From positions 2,439,655 through 2,503,654 of the forward strand of contig NZ_CP100448.1 in NCBI RefSeq assembly GCF_024227715.1: DNA of 64,000 nucleotides, given 5' to 3'. Below are positions 48,936 to 58,303 of this stretch, in pieces (position 1 is the first letter of the stretch; the number at the start of each line of letters is the position of its first letter). The notes beneath the pieces are model-generated. The model saw nothing but the letters and a program-made list of their open reading frames with translations. It had not been told where the DNA came from and made no database searches. This DNA comes from Halomarina litorea. Its GTDB lineage: Archaea > Halobacteriota > Halobacteria > Halobacteriales > Haloarculaceae. The position numbers and the translations under genes are program-made.

Positions 48936-50834
48936 TCAGTCCCGTCCGTGGCGGGTCAGGCAGTTCGAGAGGCCGATGATCTCGACGGGTTCAGAGTTGT
49001 CCGGCGAGTAGACGACCATCTGGCCCTTCTCCATGTAGGGCACCTTCGACTCCAGCGTCGCGGGGATGTTCACCGACCGGATGGCGTCCTCGTCGCCGAG
49101 GTTGAGGACGACGGTGGTGTTCACCTGCTTGAAGACGGGGTCCGCGATGTCCTGTGGGTCCTGCGTGATGAGGAAGAGACCGAGACGCTCCTTGCGGCCC
49201 TGTTTGGCCGCCTCGGTGAACTTCGAGATGACCTTGCGGGCCTGCACGCTCTCGGCGTCCGTGAGGAAGTTGTGCGCCTCGTCCATCCCGACGACGAGTG
49301 GCGTGTCCTTGATGCGGTCGTAGCGCGGGTCGTTCGACAGTTTCTGGTCGATGAGGAGGCTGGAGGCGGCGAGGACGACGGCCTCCTTCGCTCGCGCACT
49401 GCTGATGTGGTACGTCGGGACCACCGTGAGGCCGCCCGGCCGGACGAACTCGTGTATCTGGTCGGTGAGGGCGGGTGCGTCCTGGTCGAACACGTCGTTG
49501 AACCCGAAGACGCGGCGCTTGACGGCGTCGTAGGTGGCCTCGTGGACCCGCCCGGACTCGTCGAGTTCCTCCTTCAGGCCCGGGTCGTCGAGGAACGACG
49601 TGAACTCCCGGTAGGTGCCCGAATCCCCGTGCTGGCGGAAGAACCGGTTGAGCAGTTCCATCAGCGCGCCGTACTGGTTGTCGTTGAGACTCGACCCCGC
49701 GACCAGCCACGGGTTGTCCCGGACCATCGAGAACGGGACGGTGAACTCCACCTGTCGGGCGCGGTGGTGGCTGGCGGCGTACGTCGCGTCCCCCACCTTC
49801 GGGACGAACGCGACGGTGTCGTCGTACCCGCCGTGTCTGATGCCCTCTCGCTCGTAGCGAGTCTCGTCCTCCGCGGTGACGTCCGGGTTGTCGTCGTGCA
49901 TCTGGGCGTACTCGTCCTGCGGGTCGAACTGCACGACGGCAGTGGCGGGAGAGCGCCCGTCGCTCATCTCGTAGGTCCGCCCGAGGTACTGCCGGAGGAC
50001 GTTCTTCGCGGCGTGGGTCTTCCCCGACCCGGTGCCCCCCGCGACGAGGGTGTGGCGGAACACGAGGGGGTCGCCCGAGTCGTAGTCGTCCTTCAGGCGG
50101 TAGTCGATGGTCGGCGGTTCGGCCGCCGTCCGTACTTTCTGGCCTCCGACGGCGAGGTGCCCGAGGAAGACGCCCTCCTCGGGCATCTTCAGGCCCGTCT
50201 TTATCTCCGTGGCGTCGGTGGCCTGCCTGACGACCGTCTCGGGTTTCGGGACGCGGTCGGTCATCCGCCGTCGCAGTTCGCCGTCCTGTTCGTACAGCAC
50301 CGCGACGGGGTCGAGCGTCGCCATGAACTTGTAGTCCTGTTCGTCGATGCCCCGCGAGCGCATGGCCCGCCGGGCGTGAATCTCGGTGGCGTCGTCGGAC
50401 TGGAACTCCTGGGCGTACTCCAGCGCCGTGATGCGACAGAACAGACGCTCCCCGTCCGCGTGCCCGCTGGTACGCTCCTGATTGGCGGCTCCCGCCGCCC
50501 CGTCGGGATACTGCGCGACGAGGTAGGACCCGATGCGCACGTCCGTCCGGTTGGAGACGGTGACGTACGCCTTCAGGCAGGTGTCGCGTTCGTCCTCGCT
50601 GACCATCAGGCCCGCCGATGCGGAGAGCGTCCCGATGCCCCGGTCGCGGCCCACGTCGTCCACGGAGACGCGTTCGAAGTCGTCGGTCGACCCCGTGCCG
50701 TTGTTCGTGGTCGAGTCGGCGGCGGCGTCGGTCCCGGCGTCCGCGCCCGTCTCGGCGACGGTGTCGGCGTCGGCCCCCTCGTCCGCGTCCGCCTGCTCCC
50801 GCGAGAAGTTCGAGAAGTCCCCGAGGTCGGTCAT
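48936..50834 (-). CDS. herA: HerA-type hexameric DNA translocase
   Basis: 632 residues from ATG 50834. A disordered acidic N-terminus (EGADADTVAETGADAGTDAA) leads to the HAS-barrel-like domain, Walker A VAGGTGSGKTHAAKNV, Walker B TPLVVGMDEAHNFL, a sensor region and RLGLFLITQDPQDIADPVFK. HerA pumps DNA and works with NurA nuclease in resection of double-strand breaks. The open frame continues further upstream, but that part overlaps the phosphatase gene on the other strand. Confidence 0.88.
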   Translation of the reverse strand: MTDLGDFSNFSREQADADEGADADTVAETGADAGTDAAADSTTNNGTGSTDDFERVSVDDVGRDRGIGTLSASAGLMVSEDERDTCLKAYVTVSNRTDVRIGSYLVAQYPDGAAGAANQERTSGHADGERLFCRITALEYAQEFQSDDATEIHARRAMRSRGIDEQDYKFMATLDPVAVLYEQDGELRRRMTDRVPKPETVVRQATDATEIKTGLKMPEEGVFLGHLAVGGQKVRTAAEPPTIDYRLKDDYDSGDPLVFRHTLVAGGTGSGKTHAAKNVLRQYLGRTYEMSDGRSPATAVVQFDPQDEYAQMHDDNPDVTAEDETRYEREGIRHGGYDDTVAFVPKVGDATYAASHHRARQVEFTVPFSMVRDNPWLVAGSSLNDNQYGALMELLNRFFRQHGDSGTYREFTSFLDDPGLKEELDESGRVHEATYDAVKRRVFGFNDVFDQDAPALTDQIHEFVRPGGLTVVPTYHISSARAKEAVVLAASSLLIDQKLSNDPRYDRIKDTPLVVGMDEAHNFLTDAESVQARKVISKFTEAAKQGRKERLGLFLITQDPQDIADPVFKQVNTTVVLNLGDEDAIRSVNIPATLESKVPYMEKGQMVVYSPDNSEPVEIIGLSNCLTRHGRD

Positions 50835-50927
50835 GGACGGTCCTCGGACCGGAGGGGCAAACCCGTTTCCCTCGGGCGCTCTCCGTCGAAGGGAAATCGA
50901 CTTGTCGGTCGAGGGGGAGTTCGGGTC

Positions 50928-51701
50928 GTGCTCCCCACCATCGAACACACGGCCGTCAGAGCGACCCTCGCCGGCGGCCGCCACCTCGGCGAACGGTTCC
51001 GCGCGAACGACGCCGACGGCGAGTTCTCCGCCCACGACGTGAAAGCCGCCGCCGACCGCGCCAGCGAGGAGCGGATGCTGGGCGTCGTCGAGGAGGCGTT
51101 CCCCGACCACGCCGTCTACAGCGAGGAACGCGGCGAAGGCGGTGGCGAGGGCGACTACCGGTGGATCGTCGACCCACTCGACGGGACGAACAACTTCGTC
51201 GCCGGGATGCCCTCGTTCGCCTCGGCCGCCACGGTGCTCGATTCGGGCGACCCAGTCGTCGCCAGCGTCTACGCGCCCGTCGCGGACGACCTGTACGTCG
51301 CCCGGTGGGGTGGAGGGGTCGAGTACGACGGCGAGACGGTCGAGACGGGAAGCGACCGCGCCCCGAGCGAGGCCACCGTCGGGTTCGTCGTCGGCCACGG
51401 GGTGAAACTGGACCCGGACCGCGCCGAACGGGCGCACGCGGTACGGACGGCCCTCGAAGACCGGTGCAAGCGGGTCGTCGAGTCCTGGTCGCCGACGGTC
51501 CACTGGGGGTTGCTCGCCCGCGGGCGCATCGACGCGATGGTCTCCCTCTCCCCCGACCGGGAGGAGCAGTACGCGGGGGAACTGCTGGCGCGCGAGGCGG
51601 GCGCGGTGGCCCGCGAGGACGGCCCGCTGGGGGTGTTCGCCGCGAACGAGTCGCTGTGTGATTCGTGTTGGCAAGCGGCAGACAGTGGCGAGGACCAGTA
51701 G
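50928..51701 (+). CDS. Inositol monophosphatase-family phosphatase
   Basis: 257 residues from GTG 50928 (start choice: first GTG giving the compact protein LPTIEHTAVRATLAGGRHLG). Metal-binding VYSEERGEG and IVDPLDGTNNFVAGMPSFAS motifs of the FIG/IMP superfamily. It should remove phosphate from inositol, fructose-bisphosphate or a nucleotide such as PAP; the sequence does not decide. Divergent from herA by 93 bp. Confidence 0.88.
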   Translation: MLPTIEHTAVRATLAGGRHLGERFRANDADGEFSAHDVKAAADRASEERMLGVVEEAFPDHAVYSEERGEGGGEGDYRWIVDPLDGTNNFVAGMPSFASAATVLDSGDPVVASVYAPVADDLYVARWGGGVEYDGETVETGSDRAPSEATVGFVVGHGVKLDPDRAERAHAVRTALEDRCKRVVESWSPTVHWGLLARGRIDAMVSLSPDREEQYAGELLAREAGAVAREDGPLGVFAANESLCDSCWQAADSGEDQ

Positions 51702-51746
51702 TTCCCGTTTGCGCACCCTTTTACGGCTTCCTGCCGTAGTTCCCCT

Positions 51747-52088
51747 ATGCTACTCATCCGCGGACACGGCGGGGGGACCGCGCTCACGGGGACACTCTAC
51801 GAGCGTGGCGAACGCGCCCCCGAGTTCAAGGGTGCGCCCGACGAGGACGCCCCCTACGTCTGGGTCTGCGACGAGTTCTACGAGGTGGACAGCGGCGGTC
51901 AGGTCCAGCGAATCGACGGGAAGGACGTGAACATCGCGTTCGACACCCCGATGCCCCGCGGCTTCGAGACCCGAGAGCAGGCCGTCGAGGCGGCGAAAGA
52001 GCACATCCGCACGCAGTTCGCTCGCGTCGGCGTCCGCGAGGCCGACGTGGAGATCGAGGTCATCAAGACCGAACCGGGCACGCAGTAG
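51747..52088 (+). CDS. Conserved haloarchaeal protein, unknown function
   Basis: 113 residues. Mostly beta with a C-terminal helix and strand: LLIRGHGGGTALTGTLYERG, YVWVCDEFYEVDSGGQVQRI, then REQAVEAAKEHIRTQFARVG and VEIEVIKTEP. The even coding bias and length suggest a real and conserved gene. It lies 45 bp after the phosphatase and may be co-transcribed. Confidence 0.78.
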   Translation: MLLIRGHGGGTALTGTLYERGERAPEFKGAPDEDAPYVWVCDEFYEVDSGGQVQRIDGKDVNIAFDTPMPRGFETREQAVEAAKEHIRTQFARVGVREADVEIEVIKTEPGTQ

Positions 52089-52107
52089 TCGAGCGACGGG
52101 ACCACTC

Positions 52108-53361
52108 TCAGTCCATCACGCCCCAGCGCTCGTCGTTGTAGTCCGTGTCGCGCTCCGTGTCGAAGGTCCGTTCGAGCGCCGTCTGGAGGGCGCTGGTCTC
52201 CGCCCGGCCGATTCGGGCGAGGTCGTCGGCCTTCTGGACGGCGGGCGGCGGCCCGCGCTGGACGGCGACGCCCTGCAGGAGTTGCATCAGGAGGCGTTCG
52301 CGCAGGTCCTCGTCGCGGGTGAAGACGGCGGGGGCCTCGACGCGGTAGACGAGGTCAGTCCGGGGGTCGTAGATGGCCGCGAACGTGACCTCGTAGGCCT
52401 CGGGGTCGAGGCGACGGTCGATGCCGAAGGCGTCACCCAGCGTCGAGAGCGCACGGTCCGCGCCGCCGCGCGAGACGAACCAGTTCGTGAACGTCAACTC
52501 GTTCGTGAGGCGCTCGAAGCCCTCCTCGCGCTCCTCGCGGCGTTCGAGCACCTGCGAGAAGAACGAGGCGTCGTTGACCCACGGCGCGTTCCCGCGTTCG
52601 TTGCGCACCGTCCGGGTGATGGCGCGCGTGATGGGCGACTTCACGAAGCCCACGAGGGGCACCTCCCGCGAGACGAACGACTCCACGAGGCGGACGTAGT
52701 TCTCGATGACGTCGCGCGGGCGTTCGTCCTCCGCCAGCAGGTCCGCGAGTTCCGGTTCCCGGTTCGCCCAGTTGAGCAACCCCTTCGGGTAGATGGGGCC
52801 GTCCATCACCAGCAGGTCCTCCACCACCTCGGCCTGCGTGCGGGCGTGTTCGCTCTCGGCGAGGTAGAGGGCGAGTTCGTGGACCACGGCCGTCTCGTAT
52901 CGCGACACCCGGGGAGCGTGGAGGATGCGCCCGCGGGTGTACCCCTCGTCGAACATCGTCCAGTCCTCGTTGAGGGTGACGGCGGCGTCGTTGGTGTGGA
53001 CGGTGGCGACGACGGTGCGCGCCCGGTGGAGGTCGAGGTCGGAGGGGACGGCGCTCATCGCGGCCTGCGCCACGTCGAGGACGACGCCGTTCTTGAACGT
53101 CGTCGGGTTGACCGTCCCCGAGTCCAGCCCGTGCTGGGTCTCGAAGGGCGACTCCATCAGGGCGGCGCCCTCGATGTCGATACGCCGGCGGCGCCGTTCG
53201 CCGAGGGGTTCGACGATGACGTCGTCCCCGTCGCGCAGTGGGGAGAGCCACCCCTCCCAGACTGTCTCCGCGAACGCCCGGTGGTCGCTCGCGTCCACGT
53301 CCTGCTGAATCCGCCCGGCGAGGCGCGTGATGCCGTCGAAGTGCACCGGGTCGAGGGTCAT
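52108..53361 (-). CDS. nurA: NurA-family 5'-3' nuclease
   Basis: 417 residues, the size of haloarchaeal NurA. NurA-domain pattern with the metal-site strand GVVLDVAQAAMSAVPSDLDL, ARTVVATVHTNDAAVTLNED and later RDVIENYVRLVESFVSREVP, LVGFVKSPITRAITRTVRNE. HerA and NurA form a complex that resects DNA ends. Here the two genes are on the same strand but 1.3 kb apart, with two plus-strand genes between. Confidence 0.85.
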   Translation of the reverse strand: MTLDPVHFDGITRLAGRIQQDVDASDHRAFAETVWEGWLSPLRDGDDVIVEPLGERRRRRIDIEGAALMESPFETQHGLDSGTVNPTTFKNGVVLDVAQAAMSAVPSDLDLHRARTVVATVHTNDAAVTLNEDWTMFDEGYTRGRILHAPRVSRYETAVVHELALYLAESEHARTQAEVVEDLLVMDGPIYPKGLLNWANREPELADLLAEDERPRDVIENYVRLVESFVSREVPLVGFVKSPITRAITRTVRNERGNAPWVNDASFFSQVLERREEREEGFERLTNELTFTNWFVSRGGADRALSTLGDAFGIDRRLDPEAYEVTFAAIYDPRTDLVYRVEAPAVFTRDEDLRERLLMQLLQGVAVQRGPPPAVQKADDLARIGRAETSALQTALERTFDTERDTDYNDERWGVMD

Positions 53362-53430
53362 GGTACGACTCGGCGCGCCGCGAGAGAAAAAGCCGTCGGG
53401 GTGCCCGCGTGCGACGGCAGACGGGTCCCC

Positions 53431-54492
53431 TCACCCAGCGTGGGGAACCCGCTCCGCGAGGACGATGCTCGTCCCCGGCCCGACCGTCTCTCGGCGGACG
53501 TTCGCGAACCCCGCCTCGGAGAGCCACTCGGCGAGGTCCGCGTACTCGTGAATCGACGCGCCGATGGTCGCGAGGTAGTTGAGCGAGACGAACTGGAGCG
53601 CCGCGTGCCACGCCGGGGTGCGCGCCGACCCCTCGAACTGGTCGATGACGGCGACGAGGCCGCCCATCCGGAGCGACCCCGCCACGCGGTCGAGAAGCGC
53701 GCGCACCTCCTCGGGGGTGTGCGCGTGGACGACGTTGAACAGGAGGGCGGCGTCGTAGCCCGTCCCGAGGTCGTCGACGAGGTAGTCGCCGCCGACGAAC
53801 GAGACGCGGTGGGCCATCCCCTCCTCGGCCAGTACCTCCGCCGTGACGGGTTCCACGTCGGGCCGGTCGAACACCGTTGCCTCCAGTCCGGGATGGGCGC
53901 GACAGAGCGCCGCGCTGTAGAGGCCGTGGCCGCCGCCCACGTCGAGAATACGCGTCGCACCGTCCGGCAACTCGACAGCCTCGACTACGTCCTCGACGAC
54001 CAGTCGACCCACCGCGAGGAAGCCGCGCTGGACGACGCGGGCCAGTTCTGGGTCGTCGTCCAGCCACTCGTAGATGGTCCGGAGGGGCCGCCCCTCGCGG
54101 ACCGCCGTCTCGATGTTGGCCGCCCAGAACGGGAAGACCGCGCGCTCCCACGCGAGGAGGTAGTCGCCGATGTCCGTCCCGTTCGGGTCGCGGTCCGTGA
54201 GCCATCGGGTCGTCATGTCGGTGTTCCGGTAGCGCCCGTCGTGGTCCGCGACGTACCCGGCCGCGTCGAGGAACGCGAGCAGGCGGTCCAGGCCGGCCTC
54301 GTCGGCCCCGAGGTCGCGGGCCAGTGCGCTCGCCGACCGGGGGCCGTCCGCGAGTGCGTCGAACAGGCCGATGTCCACCGCGAGGGCGGCCGCGTGGAAG
54401 GCGCCGGCGCTCACCAGGTCGAGGACGGGACCCGGCCCGCGGTTCAGGCGCAGCATCGCGAGGCGCTCTACCGTGTTCGGGACGACCGGCAT
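53431..54492 (-). CDS. O-methyltransferase (SAM-dependent, winged-helix N-terminus)
   Basis: 353 residues from ATG 54492. N-terminal dimerisation/winged-helix part (LVSAGAFHAAALAVDIGLFD, ALARDLGADEAGLDRLLAFL) followed by a SAM fold TRILDVGGGHGLYSAALCRA and GYDAALLFNVVHAHTPEEVR. The architecture equals plant/actinobacterial type-2 O-methyltransferases acting on small aromatic or polyketide-like hydroxyls. Substrate unknown. Confidence 0.88.
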   Translation of the reverse strand: MPVVPNTVERLAMLRLNRGPGPVLDLVSAGAFHAAALAVDIGLFDALADGPRSASALARDLGADEAGLDRLLAFLDAAGYVADHDGRYRNTDMTTRWLTDRDPNGTDIGDYLLAWERAVFPFWAANIETAVREGRPLRTIYEWLDDDPELARVVQRGFLAVGRLVVEDVVEAVELPDGATRILDVGGGHGLYSAALCRAHPGLEATVFDRPDVEPVTAEVLAEEGMAHRVSFVGGDYLVDDLGTGYDAALLFNVVHAHTPEEVRALLDRVAGSLRMGGLVAVIDQFEGSARTPAWHAALQFVSLNYLATIGASIHEYADLAEWLSEAGFANVRRETVGPGTSIVLAERVPHAG

Positions 54493-54688
54493 CAGCACTC
54501 ACCCGCCCGCGTCAAGGCGGTTCGGAAGGGGAACATCATGGTCTTCGATTCTGTCGAATCGCCGTCTAGACGACGGCTCAGCGTTTGAGCGTTGTGCTGG
54601 CCGGAGAGACAGTGCCGGAGAGGGCGCGGAAAGTGGACGGCGCGGAAAGCGGAGGGCGCGGAGTGAGGTGACGGACTCGGGCGAGCGC

Positions 54689-56038
54689 TCAGTCGTCTAG
54701 CTGTTCGAGGACGGCCTGTGGCATCCTCTCGCGCGCGTCGGGGATGTCCTCGGGGGAGACGCCGGTGGCCATCAGCGGGCCGGTGCCGTTCGAGTTGGGG
54801 TCGAACAGGCGGATGGCCGTCTGGATGGTCGACCAGTCGTCACGCTCGGCGGCGTCCCGGAGGCTCTTCGTGGGAGCGGCGAGCAACTGCCCGACCAGCG
54901 AGTCCGCGAGCGACTCGACGACCTCTCGCTGTTCGTCGGTCAGGTCGCCGGCGGCCTCCAGTTGCGAGACGGCGCGGGCCACCTCGCGGCGCTTGACGCC
55001 CTCCGCGCCCTCGTACATCGCGCCGATGACCTCGTCGGCGCGCTTTCGCTTGTACTGCGAGAGGAGGTGCTCGAACTCGGCGTCGACGATGTCCTCCACC
55101 TCGCGGGCGGCCGCGGCCCGGCGTTCGGCCGTCTCGTCGGTGACCGACTGGAGCGCGTCCAGATCGCGGACGGTGACGCCCGCCATGTCCTCCGTCCCCG
55201 GGGCCACGTCGCGTGGCTGGGCGAGGTCGATGAGGAGCGTCTCGCCGGCAGTGGCGACGGTGTCGGCGTCGATGACGGCGCCGTCGGCACCGGTCGCCGT
55301 GACGACGAGGTCCGCCGTCTCCAGTGCCGTCGGGAGGGCGGCGAGGCCGACGGCGGTGGTCTCCGCCTCCGCCTCACAGACGAGCGTGTCCGCGACGTGT
55401 TCGGCGCGGGCGAGCGTTCGGTTGGCGACGACGAGCGAGTCCACCTCCTCGGCGAGGGCGCGGGCGGCGAGCGTTCCCATCTCGCCCGTTCCGACGACGA
55501 GCGCCGTCGCGTCCGCGAGGTCGAGTCGGCGGGCGGCGAGCCTGACGGCGGCGCTCCCGAGCGAGACGGCCCCCTCGTTGATGGCCGTCTCGGTGCGGGC
55601 GCGCTCGCCGACGTGGAGCGCCTTCGTGAGCGCGTCGTCGAGGATGGGCCCGACGCCTCCGTTCTCGCGGGCGGTGGCGTAGGCGTCGCGGAGCTGGCCG
55701 AGGATCTGGTCCTCGCCGACGACGAGCGACTCCAGCCCGCAGGCGACGCGCATGAGGTGTCTGAGCGAGGCCTCGTGGTCGAACCACTCGACTGCGTCGT
55801 CGTCGACGGCCGCGACGAGGGGGTCGAGCGCCGCCCGACCTGTCTCCTCGGTGTCGGTGACGACGTACGCCTCCGCGCGGTTACACGTCTGGAGGGCGAA
55901 CGCTTCCGTGACGTCCGTCCGCCTGAGGAGGGACTGGACAGTCTCGGTCTGCCCCTCGCCGCAGGCCGCCTCGATGGCGTCGAGGTCCGCGTGCTCGTGT
56001 GCGACGCTGACCCCGCCGATGACGCTGGTGCCTACCAT
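54689..56038 (-). CDS. hemA: Glutamyl-tRNA reductase
   Basis: 449 residues. Catalytic Cys in ALQTCNRAEAYVVTD, glutamate site GLESLVVGEDQILGQLRDAY, NADPH domain DATALVVGTGEMGTLAARAL and a C-terminal dimerisation helix region with VARAVSQLEAAGDLTDEQRE. It makes glutamate-1-semialdehyde, the start of tetrapyrrole synthesis. Its first 7 bases overlap the dehydrogenase gene upstream. Confidence 0.95.
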   Translation of the reverse strand: MVGTSVIGGVSVAHEHADLDAIEAACGEGQTETVQSLLRRTDVTEAFALQTCNRAEAYVVTDTEETGRAALDPLVAAVDDDAVEWFDHEASLRHLMRVACGLESLVVGEDQILGQLRDAYATARENGGVGPILDDALTKALHVGERARTETAINEGAVSLGSAAVRLAARRLDLADATALVVGTGEMGTLAARALAEEVDSLVVANRTLARAEHVADTLVCEAEAETTAVGLAALPTALETADLVVTATGADGAVIDADTVATAGETLLIDLAQPRDVAPGTEDMAGVTVRDLDALQSVTDETAERRAAAAREVEDIVDAEFEHLLSQYKRKRADEVIGAMYEGAEGVKRREVARAVSQLEAAGDLTDEQREVVESLADSLVGQLLAAPTKSLRDAAERDDWSTIQTAIRLFDPNSNGTGPLMATGVSPEDIPDARERMPQAVLEQLDD

Positions 56039-56673
56039 GGAGAGTCCCCGAGCTGTGCTGAGACGATTTCGACCACTATCTGCTTCGCCTTAGCGTCTCC
56101 GGAACCTAAAGCCTTCCAAACACGCTCGGAGGAGACGACCGCCCTAAGCGCTTCTCGCCGCTCCTCGGGGCCGTACTCCTCCCGCAAATCCTCGCGGAGC
56201 CGAGCCGTGAGCGACGCCAACTCGCCGGCCCCCTCCACCTCGCCTTCGACGCGCTTCCTGAGTTCCCTCGTGAGGGCGGGCGACCCCGTCGAGAGGCCGA
56301 CCACGACGTCGCCGTCCCGGACGATGGAGGGGACCGCGACGTTCCGGTGGTCGCGCCCGCCCGAGCGGTCCGCCCGGTTGTACGGCAGACCGCGTTCGCG
56401 GGCGGCGCTCGCCGCGGCGTCGTTGACCGCCTCGTCGTCCGTCGCGGCGACGACCAGCGCCGGGGCGACCCGGCCGACCCACCCCGCGACGTCCTCGGGG
56501 GCGGGGCGGGCACGGACGAGCGAAGCGTCCCCGAACGACCGGTCGGCGAACGCGGGGCTGACGACGACGACGGCCGCCTCCTCGGCGAACGTCCGCGCCC
56601 GCCGCGCGCCGACGGGCCCGCCGCCGAAGACGAGGACGCGTTCGCCCCGGAGGTCGTGGAGGAGCGGAATCAC
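56032..56673 (-). CDS. Precorrin-2 dehydrogenase (Met8/CysG-N type)
   Basis: 213 residues. The Rossmann start PLLHDLRGERVLVFGGGPVG, ARRARTFAEEAAVVVVSPAF, ALVVAATDDEAVNDAAASAA and VRDGDVVVGLSTGSPALTRE match CysG-N/Met8 enzymes that oxidise precorrin-2 to sirohydrochlorin, some also inserting iron. Middle gene of the tetrapyrrole operon. Confidence 0.92.
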   Translation of the reverse strand: MIPLLHDLRGERVLVFGGGPVGARRARTFAEEAAVVVVSPAFADRSFGDASLVRARPAPEDVAGWVGRVAPALVVAATDDEAVNDAAASAARERGLPYNRADRSGGRDHRNVAVPSIVRDGDVVVGLSTGSPALTRELRKRVEGEVEGAGELASLTARLREDLREEYGPEERREALRAVVSSERVWKALGSGDAKAKQIVVEIVSAQLGDSPW

Positions 56674-56685
56674 GCGCTCACGCCC

Positions 56686-57744
56686 TCACCGGGTGTTCGC
56701 GCTCGCGCGCTCGTCCAGTCGGATGCCCGTCTTCTTCAGGATGCGCGTCGAGAACAGCGTGTCCCAGTCCTCGTCACCCACGTCCCAGAACTCGCTCATG
56801 CGCTCGCGGACCTGCTCGACGCGTTCGCGGGACTCGGCCTCGGTGCGCCCGTGGGTCATCGCGAAGAAGTTGTACGGCCACACCCCCTCGTGGCGCGGGC
56901 GCTGGTAGCAGTGGGTGACGAAGTCGAGCGAGGCTATCGCGGGGCCGACCTCCTCGACGAGTTCGTCGGGGACGTTCCAGACCGTCATCCCGTTCTCCGT
57001 GTACCCGAGCGCGTAGTGGTTCGGGATGACGCCCACCCGGCGTATCTTCCCCTCGCGGTCGAAGCGCTTGAGCGTGCGGACGACCCACTCGACGTCCTGC
57101 CCGATTGCGGCCGCCACGTCCGCGTAGGGCGTCGCCGTCACCGGGAGGCCGCCTTGAATCTCCAGAACCAGGTCGCGTTCGGCGGGCGTGAGGGCCGTCT
57201 CGTCGGTGGGTTCGACGTCCGGCCCATGGTCCGAGAGGTCCACGTCCCCCTCCGGGACGGGGCCGTCGAGGAGGAACTTCGCCTCCACGCGGAACTCCCG
57301 GACCTTCGGGAGGTTGTACGTCGGCTGGCCCGTCTCCGCCTCGATGTCCGCGAGGACGCGTTCGACCTCCGATTCGTCGGCCACCGAGACGACGAACCAC
57401 ATGTTCAGGTGCGGGTGTTCGCGCTCGTAGTTGTGGGCCACCTCGCGGTGGGCGTTGACCTGCTCTGCGACCTCGTCGAACCGCTCCTCGGGGGCGTGCA
57501 TGGCGACGAGCGTCGCGGTCCCGCCGATCTCCTGTGCGTTGACGAGTGCGCCGAACCGCGAGAGGACGCCCTCCTCGTCCATCCTCCTGACCCGGTCGAG
57601 GAGTTCCTCACTCGTGACGTCCACCCCGCGTTCGCGCAGGGCCGCCGCCGCGGGCTCGAAGGGCCGCTCGACGACCGGGAACCCGCCCTGGAAGGCGTTG
57701 AGAATCGCCCGGTCGATGCGGTCCAGCCCCTCGGTCGTGTTCAT
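56686..57744 (-). CDS. Fused AhbA/AhbB-type sirohaem decarboxylase
   Basis: 352 residues from ATG 57744. Two tandem Lrp/AsnC-like units: residues 5 to about 165 (LDRIDRAILNAFQGGFPVVE, VLSRFGALVNAQEIGGTATL, HEHPHLNMWFVVSVADESEV-like region) and about 185-350 (TPAERDLVLEIQGGLPVTAT, IRRVGVIPNHYALGYTENGM, MTVWNVPDELVEEVGPAIAS). NHYALGY and PYNFFAMTHGR are typical of AhbA/B and NirD/G/L/H, which decarboxylate sirohaem in the alternative haem pathway. The usual heterodimer is encoded here as one chain. Confidence 0.87.
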   Translation of the reverse strand: MNTTEGLDRIDRAILNAFQGGFPVVERPFEPAAAALRERGVDVTSEELLDRVRRMDEEGVLSRFGALVNAQEIGGTATLVAMHAPEERFDEVAEQVNAHREVAHNYEREHPHLNMWFVVSVADESEVERVLADIEAETGQPTYNLPKVREFRVEAKFLLDGPVPEGDVDLSDHGPDVEPTDETALTPAERDLVLEIQGGLPVTATPYADVAAAIGQDVEWVVRTLKRFDREGKIRRVGVIPNHYALGYTENGMTVWNVPDELVEEVGPAIASLDFVTHCYQRPRHEGVWPYNFFAMTHGRTEAESRERVEQVRERMSEFWDVGDEDWDTLFSTRILKKTGIRLDERASANTR

Positions 57745-57813
57745 GGCGAGGGATCGGGGCCACCGGGGCATAAGGGCCGCGTTCGCTCGGTCGCACCCCC
57801 GCGAGGCGGTGGG

Positions 57814-58173
57814 CTACTCGAGCGCCCCGAGCGCCGCCTCGACGAGTTCGGAGAGGTCGCCGAGACGCTCGCCCGCGTGGACGGTTCCGGCCTCGCGGTC
57901 GTACTCGACGACGAGCGCCTCGTCGAGTTTCGGCAGGTGGTGCTGGTCGAGTTCCAGCCTGACTCGGGTGGTGTCGCCGCCGTGCTGGGTGACACCCCTC
58001 GCGAGTTCGGCGACGGCCACCGGCCGCTCCGCCTCCTGAAGCCACGTGACAACCTGCCGACGCCGGTAGTCGCCGAGCAGTTCGAACGCCTCGTCGGTGG
58101 TCGTCGGATCGGTCGGCCGACGCTGGTCTGTAAACGATACACGCCCGTCGTCTGATTCCCGCGTTTCACTCAC
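57814..58173 (-). CDS. Winged-helix domain protein (haloarchaeal DUF7344 type)
   Basis: 119 residues. TTTDEAFELLGDYRRRQVVT and DTTRVRLELDQHHLPKLDEA with a final YDREAGTVHAG strand form a short winged helix seen in many haloarchaeal one-domain regulators. Likely a DNA-binding regulator of unknown target. It lies 70 bp upstream of the decarboxylase on the same strand. Confidence 0.78.
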   Translation of the reverse strand: MSETRESDDGRVSFTDQRRPTDPTTTDEAFELLGDYRRRQVVTWLQEAERPVAVAELARGVTQHGGDTTRVRLELDQHHLPKLDEALVVEYDREAGTVHAGERLGDLSELVEAALGALE

Positions 58174-58303
58174 GTCACGTCACCGTCCGCTGTCGTTCCG
58201 TTGCAGGGGGGTGGACAATAATACTTACCATCATGTTCGGGCGCGGGCGACCCGAGTTGGGCGACGAGTGCCGCGGACCGCGCCGGTTTCGCCGGTGGCC
58301 CCG

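Noticed and set aside
48552-50927. Plus-strand frame that continues the phosphatase gene far upstream
   Set aside because: It lies opposite herA and the Usp gene and has antisense character; the phosphatase domain itself begins near 50928.
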